Source: Tropicimonas sp. IMCC6043
GTDB taxonomy: Bacteria; Pseudomonadota; Alphaproteobacteria; Rhodobacterales; Rhodobacteraceae
Assembly: GCF_004146235.1 (NCBI RefSeq)
Contig: NZ_SELO01000015.1
Coordinates: 38,419 to 102,418, forward strand
Direction of reading: 5' to 3'
DNA: 64,000 nucleotides
Both the position numbers and the translations under genes were made by a program. Below the pieces are notes generated by a model. That model was given only the letters and a program-made list of their open reading frames with translations. It searched no databases and had not been told where the DNA came from. Shown piece by piece: positions 18,049-27,912 of this stretch; positions within the stretch are counted from its first letter, which is position 1; every line of letters begins with the position of its first letter.

Positions 18049-18343
18049 TCAGCCGAAGAGGAACCCTCGGGCGTCGAGCTGGCATCTGTCACCGCCAGAA
18101 GAACGATTGTGTTGTCGAGGCGATCTCGATCGCACCGGAACCGGTGTCGCGGATCTCGAGCTCGTTGAAGCTGGCTGCCGCGTTCAGGATCTTGATCCGA
18201 TCGCCTGTCTCGACTTGGAGGATCTCGGCGGTCCCGAAGGCGCCAGAAAGCAAGCCATAGACGACGCCGCAGACGTCGTCATAGGCGACCGCGGAGGGCT
18301 CGCGCAGGCCGAACTCGCCCGATCCGATACCCTTGGCCGACAA
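18049..18343 (-). pseudogene. Remnant of an RTX-type (hemolysin-like, type I secreted) protein C-terminus
   Basis: No intact gene is present, but the minus strand carries pieces of a typical RTX protein end in three frames. The first runs 18343-18089 and includes GDRIKIL-(N)-AAASFNELEIRDTG and SGAIEIAS, the pattern seen after calcium-binding repeats. It then shifts to a frame with NTIVLLAV (18113-18090) and again to a frame with QLDARGFLFG followed by a stop (18078-18049), like the hydrophobic end of type I secretion signals. Two frameshifts are needed to join them. No nonapeptide repeats remain upstream. The call rests on pattern recognition of short segments and is moderate. Confidence 0.45.
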
Positions 18344-18364
18344 GATGGACCAGCTTGCCTGGCT

Positions 18365-18399
18365 CGGTCATTTCGCCGGCCGCTGCGCCGAAATGACCG
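18365..18399. repeat. Perfect 11-bp inverted repeat
   Basis: CGGTCATTTCG (18365-18375) and CGAAATGACCG (18389-18399) pair perfectly across 13 bases. It lies 80 bases beyond the NagA-like gene end on the minus strand and just upstream of the RTX remnant. It may be the terminator of the former or a leftover of the event that truncated the latter; no T-tract follows on either strand. Confidence 0.5.
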
Positions 18400-18478
18400 C
18401 CGCGATCCAGATGCTAAGAGATTGGTTCTCTTTCATGAAATGCCGCCGCGACATCCTAAACCTGATCCTCGATACGGT

Positions 18479-19498
18479 CTAGACCGGCACGCCGCCGCGC
18501 CAGACCGCGTTGAGCCGCCCCGAGGCGTCGAGATGGAGGAAGTCGGCCATCCGTCCGGTGGCGAGCCGTCCGTGCCTCGCCCCGACACCTGCGAGTGCAG
18601 CCGGCAAGGAGGTCACCATGGTGAGCGCCTCGGCCGGTCGCAGCCCATGCTCATAAATCAGGTCCCTTGCCGCGTCCGCCAGGTCGGACCCTGCCGAGAC
18701 GTCGCCAAGCAGGAAGACCGGACCCGCCCTGTGCCCGGCCGTGAGCGCCGCAGCGACACCGCAATGGTCGGCCAGGACAGAGCCGGCGCTCAGCCCGGTC
18801 GCGATCGCGCCGTCGTCCGGGACGCCGCAGGCGTCCGCGGGGTCGTCTACGTCGAAGGATGGTGTCACGCAGCGCGCGCCGGCCGCGACCGCGGCGCGGA
18901 GCGCCGCCGCGTCCGTCCAGCCGCGACCGAGCGAGACCAGGATTCCGGCGCCGCTCAGCGCGGCGACTTCGCCCGGCGTCACGCTCTCATGGGCAACGGT
19001 CAGCATAAGCGCCGGCAGCGCCGCTGCGGCGGCACAAAGCTGGTCGAGATCCGCCGCGGTCATCGGTTTGGACCGGGCTCCGGACTGCGGGGGGGCGGGC
19101 GCGAAGACGATATGCAACCCGGCGATGCCCGGCACCCCGTTCGCCACCGCCATCTCCGCGGTCGCGACGGCTCTGCCGATCGACGCGGGCCGGTCGGAGA
19201 CCAAGGTCGGAAGGATGGCCGTCACGCCGCTCCGCGCACGGGCGTCCGCGAACCGTCGCAGGCTCTCCCCGTCCGGCGTCGCGCCAAAGACCGCTCCGGT
19301 GTCGTCCACCGCCCGCAGGTCGACAAAGCCGGGCGCGAGGGTGCCGCCGCCGAGGTCGAACGGCTCGACCTCGAGCGGCAGTTCTCCGGCGGGCATCAGG
19401 TCGATGATGTCCTGCCCCTCGACCAGCAGCGCGTGGTCGAGGAGGAGTGATCTTCCGTCGAAAATGGCGGCGCCGAGAAAGGCGGTGGGCATGTCCAT
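18479..19498 (-). CDS. NagA-like amidohydrolase homologue lacking the catalytic signatures
   Basis: A 339-residue protein whose framework follows N-acetylglucosamine-6-phosphate deacetylase (NagA, about 380 residues): GGGTLAPGFVDL, TAILPTLVSDRP, GVPGIAGLHI, LTVAHESVTPGEVAALSGAGILVSLG, and a C-terminal MADFLHLD. The catalytic signatures are missing. The QVNGGGG turn reads RAVDDTG, HLEGP reads HIVFAP (metal-ligand glutamate lost), GHT/GHS reads GRGWTD (histidine lost), THLFNAM reads VTPSFDV (histidine lost), and the DGIH segment is not recognisable. One aspartate remains in FLLGDVSA where TDA is expected. About 40 residues are also missing after that point. It is open and full of normal codons, so it is not obviously decaying. 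A different activity, or a pseudoenzyme, is likely. Confidence 0.72.
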   Translation of the reverse strand: MDMPTAFLGAAIFDGRSLLLDHALLVEGQDIIDLMPAGELPLEVEPFDLGGGTLAPGFVDLRAVDDTGAVFGATPDGESLRRFADARARSGVTAILPTLVSDRPASIGRAVATAEMAVANGVPGIAGLHIVFAPAPPQSGARSKPMTAADLDQLCAAAAALPALMLTVAHESVTPGEVAALSGAGILVSLGRGWTDAAALRAAVAAGARCVTPSFDVDDPADACGVPDDGAIATGLSAGSVLADHCGVAAALTAGHRAGPVFLLGDVSAGSDLADAARDLIYEHGLRPAEALTMVTSLPAALAGVGARHGRLATGRMADFLHLDASGRLNAVWRGGVPV

Positions 19499-19537
19499 GC
19501 GCCCTCTCTGCGACAGCGCGACGACGATTGGAAGTGC

Positions 19538-20203
19538 TCAGAACGCCGGCGCGACGCCGATCACCGGCCCGTGCAGAGCGATGAGCCCGGCATAGGTCGC
19601 GAGGCCGGCGGCTGTCCGCAGGAGGCCGGCGCGGGTTACGTCGAGACGGCGGGGGCCGCCGGCAAGGCGCCGCCACTCGGCGCGGCCGAGTTGGCGCTGC
19701 CGGCGCCGATCGATCATCCGCATGCCGAGTAGCGAGAAGCCGGCGAAGAGTGCGAAGAGGAGCACCGGGGCAAGCTGGCCGTTGGGCAGCAAGTGACCGA
19801 GCGACCAGAGGAGCAGGGCGACCAGCAGCGGGTGGCGGACCCAGCCGACGATGCCGGGCGCGGCTGGGTCGAAACGGTTATTGTGCGCGCCGCCGAAGGA
19901 GAGCGGGTTGGGGCGGCCGATGGCGAGCGCGGCGATGACGCAGGCCAGCGCCATGGCGGCATAGGTGACGTGGTTTTGCCAAGGGGCCCAGTCCCAGAGC
20001 GGGATGACCGGTGCGCGCCGGGTTGCGACGATGAGCCAGCCGAGCGCGGCCAGCGAGATCGCCGAATAGGCCAGAGTGAAGCCGGTCGTTCCGAGCCGCG
20101 CCACCAGCGCGCCCCTGGTGCGCGGGCGCACCGGCAGGGAGTGCGAGGCGAGGAAGACGAGGATGGCCACGACGAATTCGCCCCAGCCCTGGAGGATCGA
20201 CAT
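19538..20203 (-). CDS. NnrU-family integral membrane protein
   Basis: A 221-residue polytopic membrane protein with about six hydrophobic segments. FASHSLPVRPRTRG (as LASHS...) near the N-terminus and SFGGAHNNRFDP with VRHPLLVALLLWSLGHLL in the middle mark the NnrU family, related in topology to isoprenylcysteine methyltransferases. NnrU is linked to nitric oxide and nitrite reduction in some bacteria, but no denitrification genes are seen here, and family members are common without them. It ends 39 bases beyond the NagA-like start on the same strand and could be co-transcribed with it. The biochemical role is not established. Confidence 0.78.
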   Translation of the reverse strand: MSILQGWGEFVVAILVFLASHSLPVRPRTRGALVARLGTTGFTLAYSAISLAALGWLIVATRRAPVIPLWDWAPWQNHVTYAAMALACVIAALAIGRPNPLSFGGAHNNRFDPAAPGIVGWVRHPLLVALLLWSLGHLLPNGQLAPVLLFALFAGFSLLGMRMIDRRRQRQLGRAEWRRLAGGPRRLDVTRAGLLRTAAGLATYAGLIALHGPVIGVAPAF

Positions 20204-20336
20204 CGGCAGGCTCCCGGTTCGAGGCCCTCCTAGCGGGCTGTGGTCGCGCGAACAAGGCCGCCGCGGCCGGCGGGGGGGTTGGAGCGCGGGCGCTCAGCGT
20301 GCATAACCCCCGCAGAAACGACTTCGGAGGACCGGA

Positions 20337-21707
20337 ATGACACTCGGCTGTTTCAAGAGTTACGATGTGCGAGGGCGCGTGGGAGAGGATCTCGACGAGG
20401 CGATCTGCCGCCGCATCGGCCGCGCCTTTGCCGCGGTGATGACGCCCGGTACAGTGGTGCTCGGCCGCGACATTCGCGCCACCTCGGAGGCGTTCCAGCA
20501 GGCGCTCGCAGAGGGGCTCCTGGAGAGCGGTGTCGATGTGATCGACCTCGGGCTCTGCGGCACCGAGGAGGTGTATTTCGCGACTGATCACTACGGCGCG
20601 GGCGGCGGGTTGATGGTGACCGCGTCGCACAACCCGATCGACTATAACGGCATCAAGTTCGTCGAGCGGGGCGCCAAGCCGATCCCGCCGGACGGCGGCT
20701 TCCTGCAGATCCGCGACCTCGTGGCGGAGGGCATCGACCCACCGGGCGGCCCGCGCGGCACGCTCAGGCAGGAGGATCACCGGCCGGCCTATGTCGAGAG
20801 AGTTCTGTCCTTCGTCGATCCGAAGGCGATCACGGGCCTGAAGGTCCTCGTCAACGCCGGTAACGGCTGCGCCGGTCCGACCTTTGACGCGATCGCCGAG
20901 GCGCTGGCGGCACGGGGCGCGGAGATCGCCTTCGAGCGGTTGCATCACGCGCCCGACGGCAGTTTCCCGAATGGCATTCCGAACCCGCTCCTGCCGGAGA
21001 ACCGGCCCGGGACCTCCGAGGCAGTCACGGCCAGCGGTGCTGATTTCGGCATTGCCTGGGACGGCGATTTCGACCGTTGCTTCCTGTTCGACGAGACCGG
21101 GGCCTTTATCGACGGCGAGTATCTCGTCGGCCTCCTCGCCGAGGCCTTCCTCGAGAAGGTGCCCGGCGCGACGATCGTCCACGACCCTCGGGTGATGTGG
21201 AACACGCAGGAGGTCGTCGCGCGGATGGGGGGCGAGGCAGTGGCTTCGCTTACCGGGCACGCGCATGTGAAGGCGGCGATGCGGCGCGTGGATGCGGTCT
21301 ATGGCGGCGAGATGTCGGCGCACCACTATTTCCGCGATTTCATGTATTGCGACAGCGGTATGATCCCGTGGCTTCTGATCGCAGAGCACCTGAGCAAGAC
21401 GGGCACGCCGCTTTCCGAGCTGATCGGCGAGATGCGGGCGGCCTATCCCTCCTCGGGCGAGATCAATTTCCGAGTCAGCGACGCCGATGCCGCCATCGCT
21501 GCGATCGAGGCCGCGCTCGTCGACGACACCTGCGAGATCGACCGGATGGACGGGCTGAGCCTCGCCTTTGCCGACTGGCGGCTGAACCTGCGGCGCTCCT
21601 CGACCGAACCGGTGCTCCGGCTCAACGTGGAGGCTCGCGGCGACCGGGCGCTGCTGGAGCGCAAGAAGGAGGCGGTTCTGGCCCTGATACGGCCATTCGA
21701 GGCCTGA
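20337..21707 (+). CDS. manB: Phosphomannomutase/phosphoglucomutase
   Basis: A 456-residue alpha-D-phosphohexomutase. It moves phosphate between the C6 and C1 positions of mannose or glucose, supplying GDP-mannose or UDP-glucose for surface polysaccharides. The four family motifs are present: the phosphoserine loop TASHNP (about residue 98), the magnesium loop DGDFDR, the sugar-specificity loop GGEMSAHH, and the phosphate-binding loop RRSSTEPVLRL. GEMSAHH favours the mannose-type (ManB/CpsG/AlgC) subgroup. GGAGGA lies just before the ATG. No other polysaccharide genes are adjacent; the opp operon begins 243 bases downstream. Confidence 0.93.
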   Translation: MTLGCFKSYDVRGRVGEDLDEAICRRIGRAFAAVMTPGTVVLGRDIRATSEAFQQALAEGLLESGVDVIDLGLCGTEEVYFATDHYGAGGGLMVTASHNPIDYNGIKFVERGAKPIPPDGGFLQIRDLVAEGIDPPGGPRGTLRQEDHRPAYVERVLSFVDPKAITGLKVLVNAGNGCAGPTFDAIAEALAARGAEIAFERLHHAPDGSFPNGIPNPLLPENRPGTSEAVTASGADFGIAWDGDFDRCFLFDETGAFIDGEYLVGLLAEAFLEKVPGATIVHDPRVMWNTQEVVARMGGEAVASLTGHAHVKAAMRRVDAVYGGEMSAHHYFRDFMYCDSGMIPWLLIAEHLSKTGTPLSELIGEMRAAYPSSGEINFRVSDADAAIAAIEAALVDDTCEIDRMDGLSLAFADWRLNLRRSSTEPVLRLNVEARGDRALLERKKEAVLALIRPFEA

Positions 21708-21754
21708 AAGAGCCGGATCGATTCGGCCCGTGTCGCGCAATCGCGTGACACTGC

Positions 21755-21801
21755 GGCAGGCCGCACATGGTTTGGCCTGCCCGAAGCCGTTGGAATATAA
21801 C
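21755..21801 (+). promoter_or_regulatory. Candidate oppA promoter with overlapping inverted repeat
   Basis: TTGGCC (21772-21777) and TATAAC (21796-21801) are 18 bases apart in front of oppA. An 8-bp inverted repeat, GGCAGGCC (21755-21762) and GGCCTGCC (21774-21781), overlaps the -35 element. It could be an operator or a terminator stem for manB. The leader to oppA is about 140 bases. Confidence 0.4.
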
Positions 21802-21950
21802 ACACGGCTCGCCGTTCCGCGACGTCACTCTTGTGGGGGGCGCAAAGGCGAAAAATGTTGGCGGCAGACGGGAACGACGGCCATAGTGCACGCAGACAGG
21901 TCTGCGGGCCCGGCCTGCCGGCCCTTGTCGCAATCAACAGGGAGTAGACA

Positions 21951-23567
21951 ATGAACCTCAAGGCAATCCTTTCTCTCACGACAGCGACGCTGGTCTTCGG
22001 GACCGCGGCGCTGGCGGAGGGCACGCATCCGGTGACGGGAGAGGCGCTCTCCGACAACCAGACCTTCAACTATCTCCAGCTTGACCAGTTTCCGTCTGTC
22101 GACCCGCAACTGGTCGAAGAGACCATCGGCTCGGCCATCGCGCGCGACCTTTTCGAAGGGCTGCTGATTCAGGACGCCGACGGCAACCTGATCCCGGGCG
22201 TCGCGACAAGCTACGAGGCCTCCAACAGCAACAAGACGTACACCTTCACCCTTCGCCCCGAAGCCAAGTGGTCCAATGGCGACCCGGTCACGGCGCATGA
22301 CTTCGTTTACGCCTGGCAGCGCGCGGTGAACCCCGAGACCGCCTCGCCCTATGGCTGGTACATGGAGCTGACCTCGATCGTGAACGCCGCGGAGATCCTG
22401 GCCGGCGACATGGACCCCTCCGAACTCGGCGTGAAAGCGCTCGACGATCACACGCTGGAAGTGCAGCTCACCAAGCCGCTGCCGTATTTCCCGGCGATGA
22501 CCACCTATGCCACGATGATGCCGGTGCATCAGGCGACGGTCGAGGAATTCGGCTCCAAGTGGACCGATCCCGAGAACATCGTCTCCAACGGCGCCTATGT
22601 TCTGACCGACGTGGTGCTCAACGAGTACAATACCCGGGAAAAGAACCCGATGTATTGGGATGCCGACAACGTCATCATCGAGAAGACGACCGGCCATATC
22701 ATCAATGACGCGAATGCGGGCCTGACCCGCTACAAAGCCGGCGAGATCGACCTGACCGACGAACTTCCGCCGGGGCAGTACCCGAACCTGCTGGCCGAGA
22801 TGCCGGACGAGGCGCATTCCGTTCCGCGGCTCTGCTCCTACTACTACACGTTCAACTTCCGGCCTGACTCCAAGCCGGAACTGCAGGACGTGCGGGTCCG
22901 CAAGGCGCTGTCTTATGCCATCGACCGCAACGTGATCGTCGACCAGATCCTCAAGGGCGGCCAGTGGCCCGCCTACAACTTCGCCCACCGCGCGACCGCC
23001 GGCTTCGAAATGCCGGAGATCGACTATGCCGGCTGGACCCAGGCCGAGCGTGACGCGAAGGCCAAGGAGCTGATGGAGGAAGCCGGGGTCGAGGATCTCG
23101 AGGTCAAGCTGATCTACAACACCTCGGAAAGCCACAAGGCCATCGCGACCATCGTTAGCCAGATGTGGAAGCAGAAGCTCGGCGTCGAGACCACGCTCGA
23201 GAACTATGAGTGGAAGACCTATCTGGGCATTCGCAAGGACGGCAAGTTCGACGTTGCCCGCGGTGCCTGGTGCGCCGACTACAACGAAGCCTCGACCTTC
23301 CTCGACCTGTTGACGTCGAACAACGGCAACAACGACGGCAAGTGGTCGAACGCCGAATATGATGACCTGATCGAAGCCTCGACCACCTCGGACAATCCCA
23401 ACGAGATGTATACGAAGGCCGAGAAGATCCTGGCGGACGACATGGCGCTGGCGCCGATCTACCACTATACCAACGCCTTCCTGCTGAAGCCGGACGTCAA
23501 GGGCTGGCCCTACAACAACGCCGAGAGGAACTGGTATTCCAAGGACCTCTATCGCGTCGCCGAATAA
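21951..23567 (+). CDS. oppA: Oligopeptide ABC transporter substrate-binding protein
   Basis: A 538-residue family-5 extracellular solute-binding protein with a Sec signal peptide ending near ALA (about residue 22) and no lipobox, so it is a free periplasmic protein as in E. coli OppA. The family signature is visible in KTYTFTLRPEAKWSNGDPVTAHDFVYAW, and the LCSYYYTFN and RKALSYAIDRN segments match OppA-type peptide binders rather than dipeptide or nickel binders. AGGGAG lies 6 bases upstream of the ATG. It is the first gene of oppABCDF; a strong hairpin follows the stop codon. Confidence 0.95.
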   Translation: MNLKAILSLTTATLVFGTAALAEGTHPVTGEALSDNQTFNYLQLDQFPSVDPQLVEETIGSAIARDLFEGLLIQDADGNLIPGVATSYEASNSNKTYTFTLRPEAKWSNGDPVTAHDFVYAWQRAVNPETASPYGWYMELTSIVNAAEILAGDMDPSELGVKALDDHTLEVQLTKPLPYFPAMTTYATMMPVHQATVEEFGSKWTDPENIVSNGAYVLTDVVLNEYNTREKNPMYWDADNVIIEKTTGHIINDANAGLTRYKAGEIDLTDELPPGQYPNLLAEMPDEAHSVPRLCSYYYTFNFRPDSKPELQDVRVRKALSYAIDRNVIVDQILKGGQWPAYNFAHRATAGFEMPEIDYAGWTQAERDAKAKELMEEAGVEDLEVKLIYNTSESHKAIATIVSQMWKQKLGVETTLENYEWKTYLGIRKDGKFDVARGAWCADYNEASTFLDLLTSNNGNNDGKWSNAEYDDLIEASTTSDNPNEMYTKAEKILADDMALAPIYHYTNAFLLKPDVKGWPYNNAERNWYSKDLYRVAE

Positions 23568-23579
23568 GCGTATCTGACC

Positions 23580-23610
23580 GGGCGCGCGGGGGACCTTCCC
23601 TTGCGCGCCC
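23580..23610 (+). promoter_or_regulatory. Intercistronic hairpin between oppA and oppB
   Basis: GGGCGCGC (23580-23587) pairs perfectly with GCGCGCCC (23603-23610); the 15-base loop can form extra G-C pairs. It follows the oppA stop by 12 bases with no U-tract, so it is a likely transcript-end stabiliser or partial terminator that sets OppA above the permease level. Confidence 0.65.
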
Positions 23611-23631
23611 GACCATCTGGCAGGCCTCCCA

Positions 23632-24555
23632 ATGCTCAGCTACATCTTCAGGCGCCTCGCGGTCGCCATACCGACGCTCCTTGTCCTGGTCGTCTTCTCC
23701 TACCTCGTCATGTACGCTGCGCCGGGAGGACCGTTCGATACCGAGCGCGCGCTCCCGCAGGAGGTCATGGCCAATCTCGAGGCCAAGTTCGGGCTCGACA
23801 AGCCGCTCGTCGTGCAGATGGCCAACTACGTCTGGAACGTCGTCGTGCATTTCGACTTCGGGCCGTCCTATTACTACAAGGACCAGACGGTGAACGACAT
23901 CATCGCGCAGGGGTTCCCGGTGACGCTCACCTACGGTTTCTGGTCCTTTGTCGTCGCGGTGGTCGTCGGCATGTCGCTCGGCGTCTGCGCTGCGGTCTAT
24001 CACAATTCCTGGCTCGACTACCTTGCCGTCGGCGTTTCGATCGGCGCGCAGGTCCTGCCCAACTTCGTCATGGCGCCGATCCTGGTGCTGGTCTTCACCC
24101 TCTGGCTCGGTTGGTTGCCGGGAGGCGGCTGGCAGGGCGGGCAATGGCAATATGTCGTCATGCCGGTGATCGCGCTCTCGACCTCCTTTATGGCCTCGAT
24201 CGCGCGGCTCACTCGTTCCTCGATGCTCGAGGTGCTGAACGCCAACTACATCCGCACCGCCCGCGCAAAGGGCCTGCCGATGCGCAAGGTGATCCTGCGC
24301 CATGCGCTGAAGCCCGCGCTGCTGCCGGTGGTCTCCTATCTCGGCCCCGCCTTCGTGGCGATGATCACCGGCTCGGTCGTGGTCGACATGTATTTCTCCA
24401 CTGGCGGCATCGGTGTCTTCTTCGTCAACTCGGCGCTCAACCGGGACTATTCGGTGATCATGGGGATCACCATTCTGACCGGCGCGCTGACCATCTTCTT
24501 CAACCTCGTGGTCGACATCCTCTACGCCTGGATCGACCCGAAGATCCGCTATTGA
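23632..24555 (+). CDS. oppB: Oligopeptide ABC transporter permease OppB
   Basis: A 307-residue permease with an N-terminal membrane helix, a periplasmic loop holding the family GLDKPLVVQ segment, and five further helices. The cytoplasmic EAA loop that docks on the ATPases is visible around RTARAKGLPMRKVILRHALKPALLP. It pairs with OppC as a heterodimer. The gene begins 64 bases after oppA and ends 10 bases before oppC, within one operon. Confidence 0.95.
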   Translation: MLSYIFRRLAVAIPTLLVLVVFSYLVMYAAPGGPFDTERALPQEVMANLEAKFGLDKPLVVQMANYVWNVVVHFDFGPSYYYKDQTVNDIIAQGFPVTLTYGFWSFVVAVVVGMSLGVCAAVYHNSWLDYLAVGVSIGAQVLPNFVMAPILVLVFTLWLGWLPGGGWQGGQWQYVVMPVIALSTSFMASIARLTRSSMLEVLNANYIRTARAKGLPMRKVILRHALKPALLPVVSYLGPAFVAMITGSVVVDMYFSTGGIGVFFVNSALNRDYSVIMGITILTGALTIFFNLVVDILYAWIDPKIRY

Positions 24556-24565
24556 GGGTTACGCC

Positions 24566-25492
24566 ATGATCCTCAGCCGCAAGAAAGTCAGGGACCTCGA
24601 GACCGCCGATCTCGGGAACGCCGTCGATGGCCGCTCGCTCTGGGCCGACGCCCGCATCCGGTTCTTCAAGAACAAGGCTGCGGTCGCCGGGCTCGTCGTA
24701 CTGGTCCTCGTCGCACTCTTCGCGGCCTTCGGGTCGTTCCTCGCGCCCTGGTCCAACGAGGAGGTTGACTGGGCCGTGCTGGGACAGGTCGACACCATGG
24801 GCCGCCCGAGCCTCGCGTCGGGCCACTATTTCGGGACCGACGAGCTTGGCCGCGACGTCTTTGCCCGAACCATCCAAGGCACGCAGATCTCGCTCATGGT
24901 CGGTCTCATCGGCGCGCTGATCGCCGTTGTCGTCGGCACGATCTATGGCGCGACCTCGGGCTACCACGGCGGGCGGATCGACAACGTGATGATGCGGATC
25001 GTCGATGTGCTCCTCGCCATCCCCTACATGTTCGTGCTGATCCTGCTCCTCGTCGTCTTCGGCCGGTCGGTGCTGATGCTCTTCGTCGGCATCGGGCTGA
25101 TCTCATGGCTCGACATGGCGCGGATCGCGCGTGGTCAGACTCTGTCGATCAAGAACAAGGAATTCGTAGAGGCGGCACATGCGATCGGCGTCCGCCCCGT
25201 CACCATCATCCGTCGCCACATCCTGCCGAACCTGCTCGGCGTCGTGATCGTCTACGCGACGCTCCTGGTGCCCTCGATGATCATCTACGAGAGCTTCATC
25301 TCCTTCCTCGGCCTCGGCGTGCAGGAGCCCAGCACCTCGTGGGGGGCACTGATCTCCGACGGGGCGAGCCAGATGCAATACGGCACGCTCTGGATGCTGC
25401 TCTTCCCGCTCTTCTTCTTCGTCATCACGCTCTTCGCCTTCTTTTTCGTCGGTGACGGGCTGCGCGACGCACTCGACCCGAAGGACCGCTGA
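24566..25492 (+). CDS. oppC: Oligopeptide ABC transporter permease OppC
   Basis: A 308-residue permease. It has the cytoplasmic N-terminal tail (SLWADARIRFFKNKAAVAG) typical of OppC/DppC, then about six helices, HYFGTDELGRDVFARTIQG before the second helix, and an EAA loop (EAAHAIGVRPVTIIRRHILPNL). It forms the second half of the membrane pore. The stop is 3 bases before the oppD start. All features are of normal length; nothing unusual. Confidence 0.95.
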   Translation: MILSRKKVRDLETADLGNAVDGRSLWADARIRFFKNKAAVAGLVVLVLVALFAAFGSFLAPWSNEEVDWAVLGQVDTMGRPSLASGHYFGTDELGRDVFARTIQGTQISLMVGLIGALIAVVVGTIYGATSGYHGGRIDNVMMRIVDVLLAIPYMFVLILLLVVFGRSVLMLFVGIGLISWLDMARIARGQTLSIKNKEFVEAAHAIGVRPVTIIRRHILPNLLGVVIVYATLLVPSMIIYESFISFLGLGVQEPSTSWGALISDGASQMQYGTLWMLLFPLFFFVITLFAFFFVGDGLRDALDPKDR

Positions 25493-25495
25493 TCC

Positions 25496-26460
25496 ATGGC
25501 GCTGCTCGAAATCAACGATCTCGCCGTCCGGTTCGAGACCAATGACGGCATCGTCTCGGCGGTCAACGGAGTCTCCTTCAACGTGAACGAGGGCGACACG
25601 CTCGCCATCGTCGGCGAGTCGGGCTCGGGCAAGTCGCAGACCGCCTTTGCCGCCATCGGCCTGCTAGCGCGCAACGGCCATGCCACCGGCTCGGTGAAAT
25701 GGGATGGCCAGGAAATCCTCAACCTGCCGGAATCGAAGCTTAACCGGATCCGCTCCTCCGAGATCGCGATGATCTTCCAGGACCCTATGACCTCGCTCAA
25801 TCCCTTCATGCGGGTGTCGGACCAGATGGAGGAGGTGCTGACGCTTCACCGAGGCATGTCCCGCAGGGCCGCGCGCGTCGAATGCGTGCGCATGCTCGAT
25901 GCCGTACGCATTCCCGACGCGGCGGCTCGGATCACCATGTATCCGCACGAGTTCTCGGGCGGCATGCGGCAGCGGATCATGATCGCCATGTCGCTGCTCT
26001 GCCGGCCACGGCTGCTGATCGCCGACGAGCCGACAACTGCGCTCGATGTCACCGTCCAGGCGCAGATCATGAAGCTTCTCAGGGACGTGCAGGACGAGTT
26101 CAACACCGCGCTGATCCTGATCACCCACGATCTCGGGATTGTTGCCGGAAGCTGCGAGCGCACGATGGTCATGTATGGCGGGCGGATCATGGAGCGCGGC
26201 CCGACCGAGGAGATTTTCGAGACCCCCACGCATCCCTATACGCTGGGCCTGCTGGAGGCGGTGCCGCGGCTCGACCGTCGCGAGGAGGTGTTGCCGACCA
26301 TTCCGGGGGAGCCACCCGACATGATGCGCGACGTCCGGGGCTGTCCGTTCGAGCCGCGTTGCCCGTTGCGCATCGACCGCTGCACGGATGACACTCCGCC
26401 GCTCGAGCGGATTGGCGAGACCCGCGTCCGTGCCTGTCACCGTTCCCCGGAGGAGGTCCG

Positions 26461-26464
<4 letters not shown>
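25496..26464 (+). CDS. oppD: Oligopeptide ABC transporter ATPase OppD
   Basis: A 322-residue ATPase of the OppD/DppD type. Walker A is GESGSGKSQ (about residue 38), the signature is FSGGMRQRIMIA, and Walker B is LLIADEPTTALD. The C-terminal oligopeptide/dipeptide extension carries the GCPFEPRCPLRIDRC pattern, whose cysteines bind an iron-sulfur cluster in characterised Opp/Dpp ATPases. The stop overlaps the oppF start by four bases (ATGA). Confidence 0.95.
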
Positions 26465-27504
<1,040 letters not shown>

Positions 27505-27912
27505 AGGAGCACGAAAGCGCGGCCGAGGGACAGGCCAAGAAACCTTCTGTGGTCCAAGTTTGCGGAATGCGTTTCTGAGTAGACGTGGATTTCCAACGGA
27601 CGAGCACTGCGAAAAGGGCCGCGTCCGACCCTTGGTGGGCGTTTCGGAGCAACGGAACTCAGGCGGCTTCTGGTGCAAGCCACTGCTACAGGGTTTCTGG
27701 TTGCAGCGTCGCGATGCGCCCTCCCGGGAAAGGATCCGGCGCGGCCTGGGCTGGTCGACCCCGGCCAGGCTTGTGTGCTGGGCTAGGGGATTGAACATGT
27801 CCGGGATCATGCGCTGAAGTGCGCAAACTGGCGCACCACCCGGGCGGTGGCTTGTCGTGGGGCGCGGCATGGGCATATATAGAAAATGTTGAATTTGTCC
27901 AAGAGGCCCCCG
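27505..27912. other. Gene-free stretch after oppF
   Basis: No convincing gene is seen in these 408 bases. It holds a small hairpin (CCACC-CGGGC-GGTGG near 27836-27850) and the candidate promoter of the following gene. Short open frames on both strands show no family features. Confidence 0.5.
27852..27881 (+). promoter_or_regulatory. Candidate promoter of the periplasmic protein gene at 27913
   Basis: TTGTCG (27852-27857) and TATATA (27876-27881) are 18 bases apart; the transcript would start about 25 bases before the ATG. A short CCACC/GGTGG hairpin lies immediately upstream. Confidence 0.45.

Noticed and set aside
18345..18482. A 45-codon plus-strand frame (MDQLAWLGH...) overlapping the end of the NagA-like gene
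   Set aside because: It covers the 11-bp inverted repeat and has no ribosome-binding site; the C-terminal part superficially resembles DUF1127-type peptides but lacks their arginine-rich pattern.
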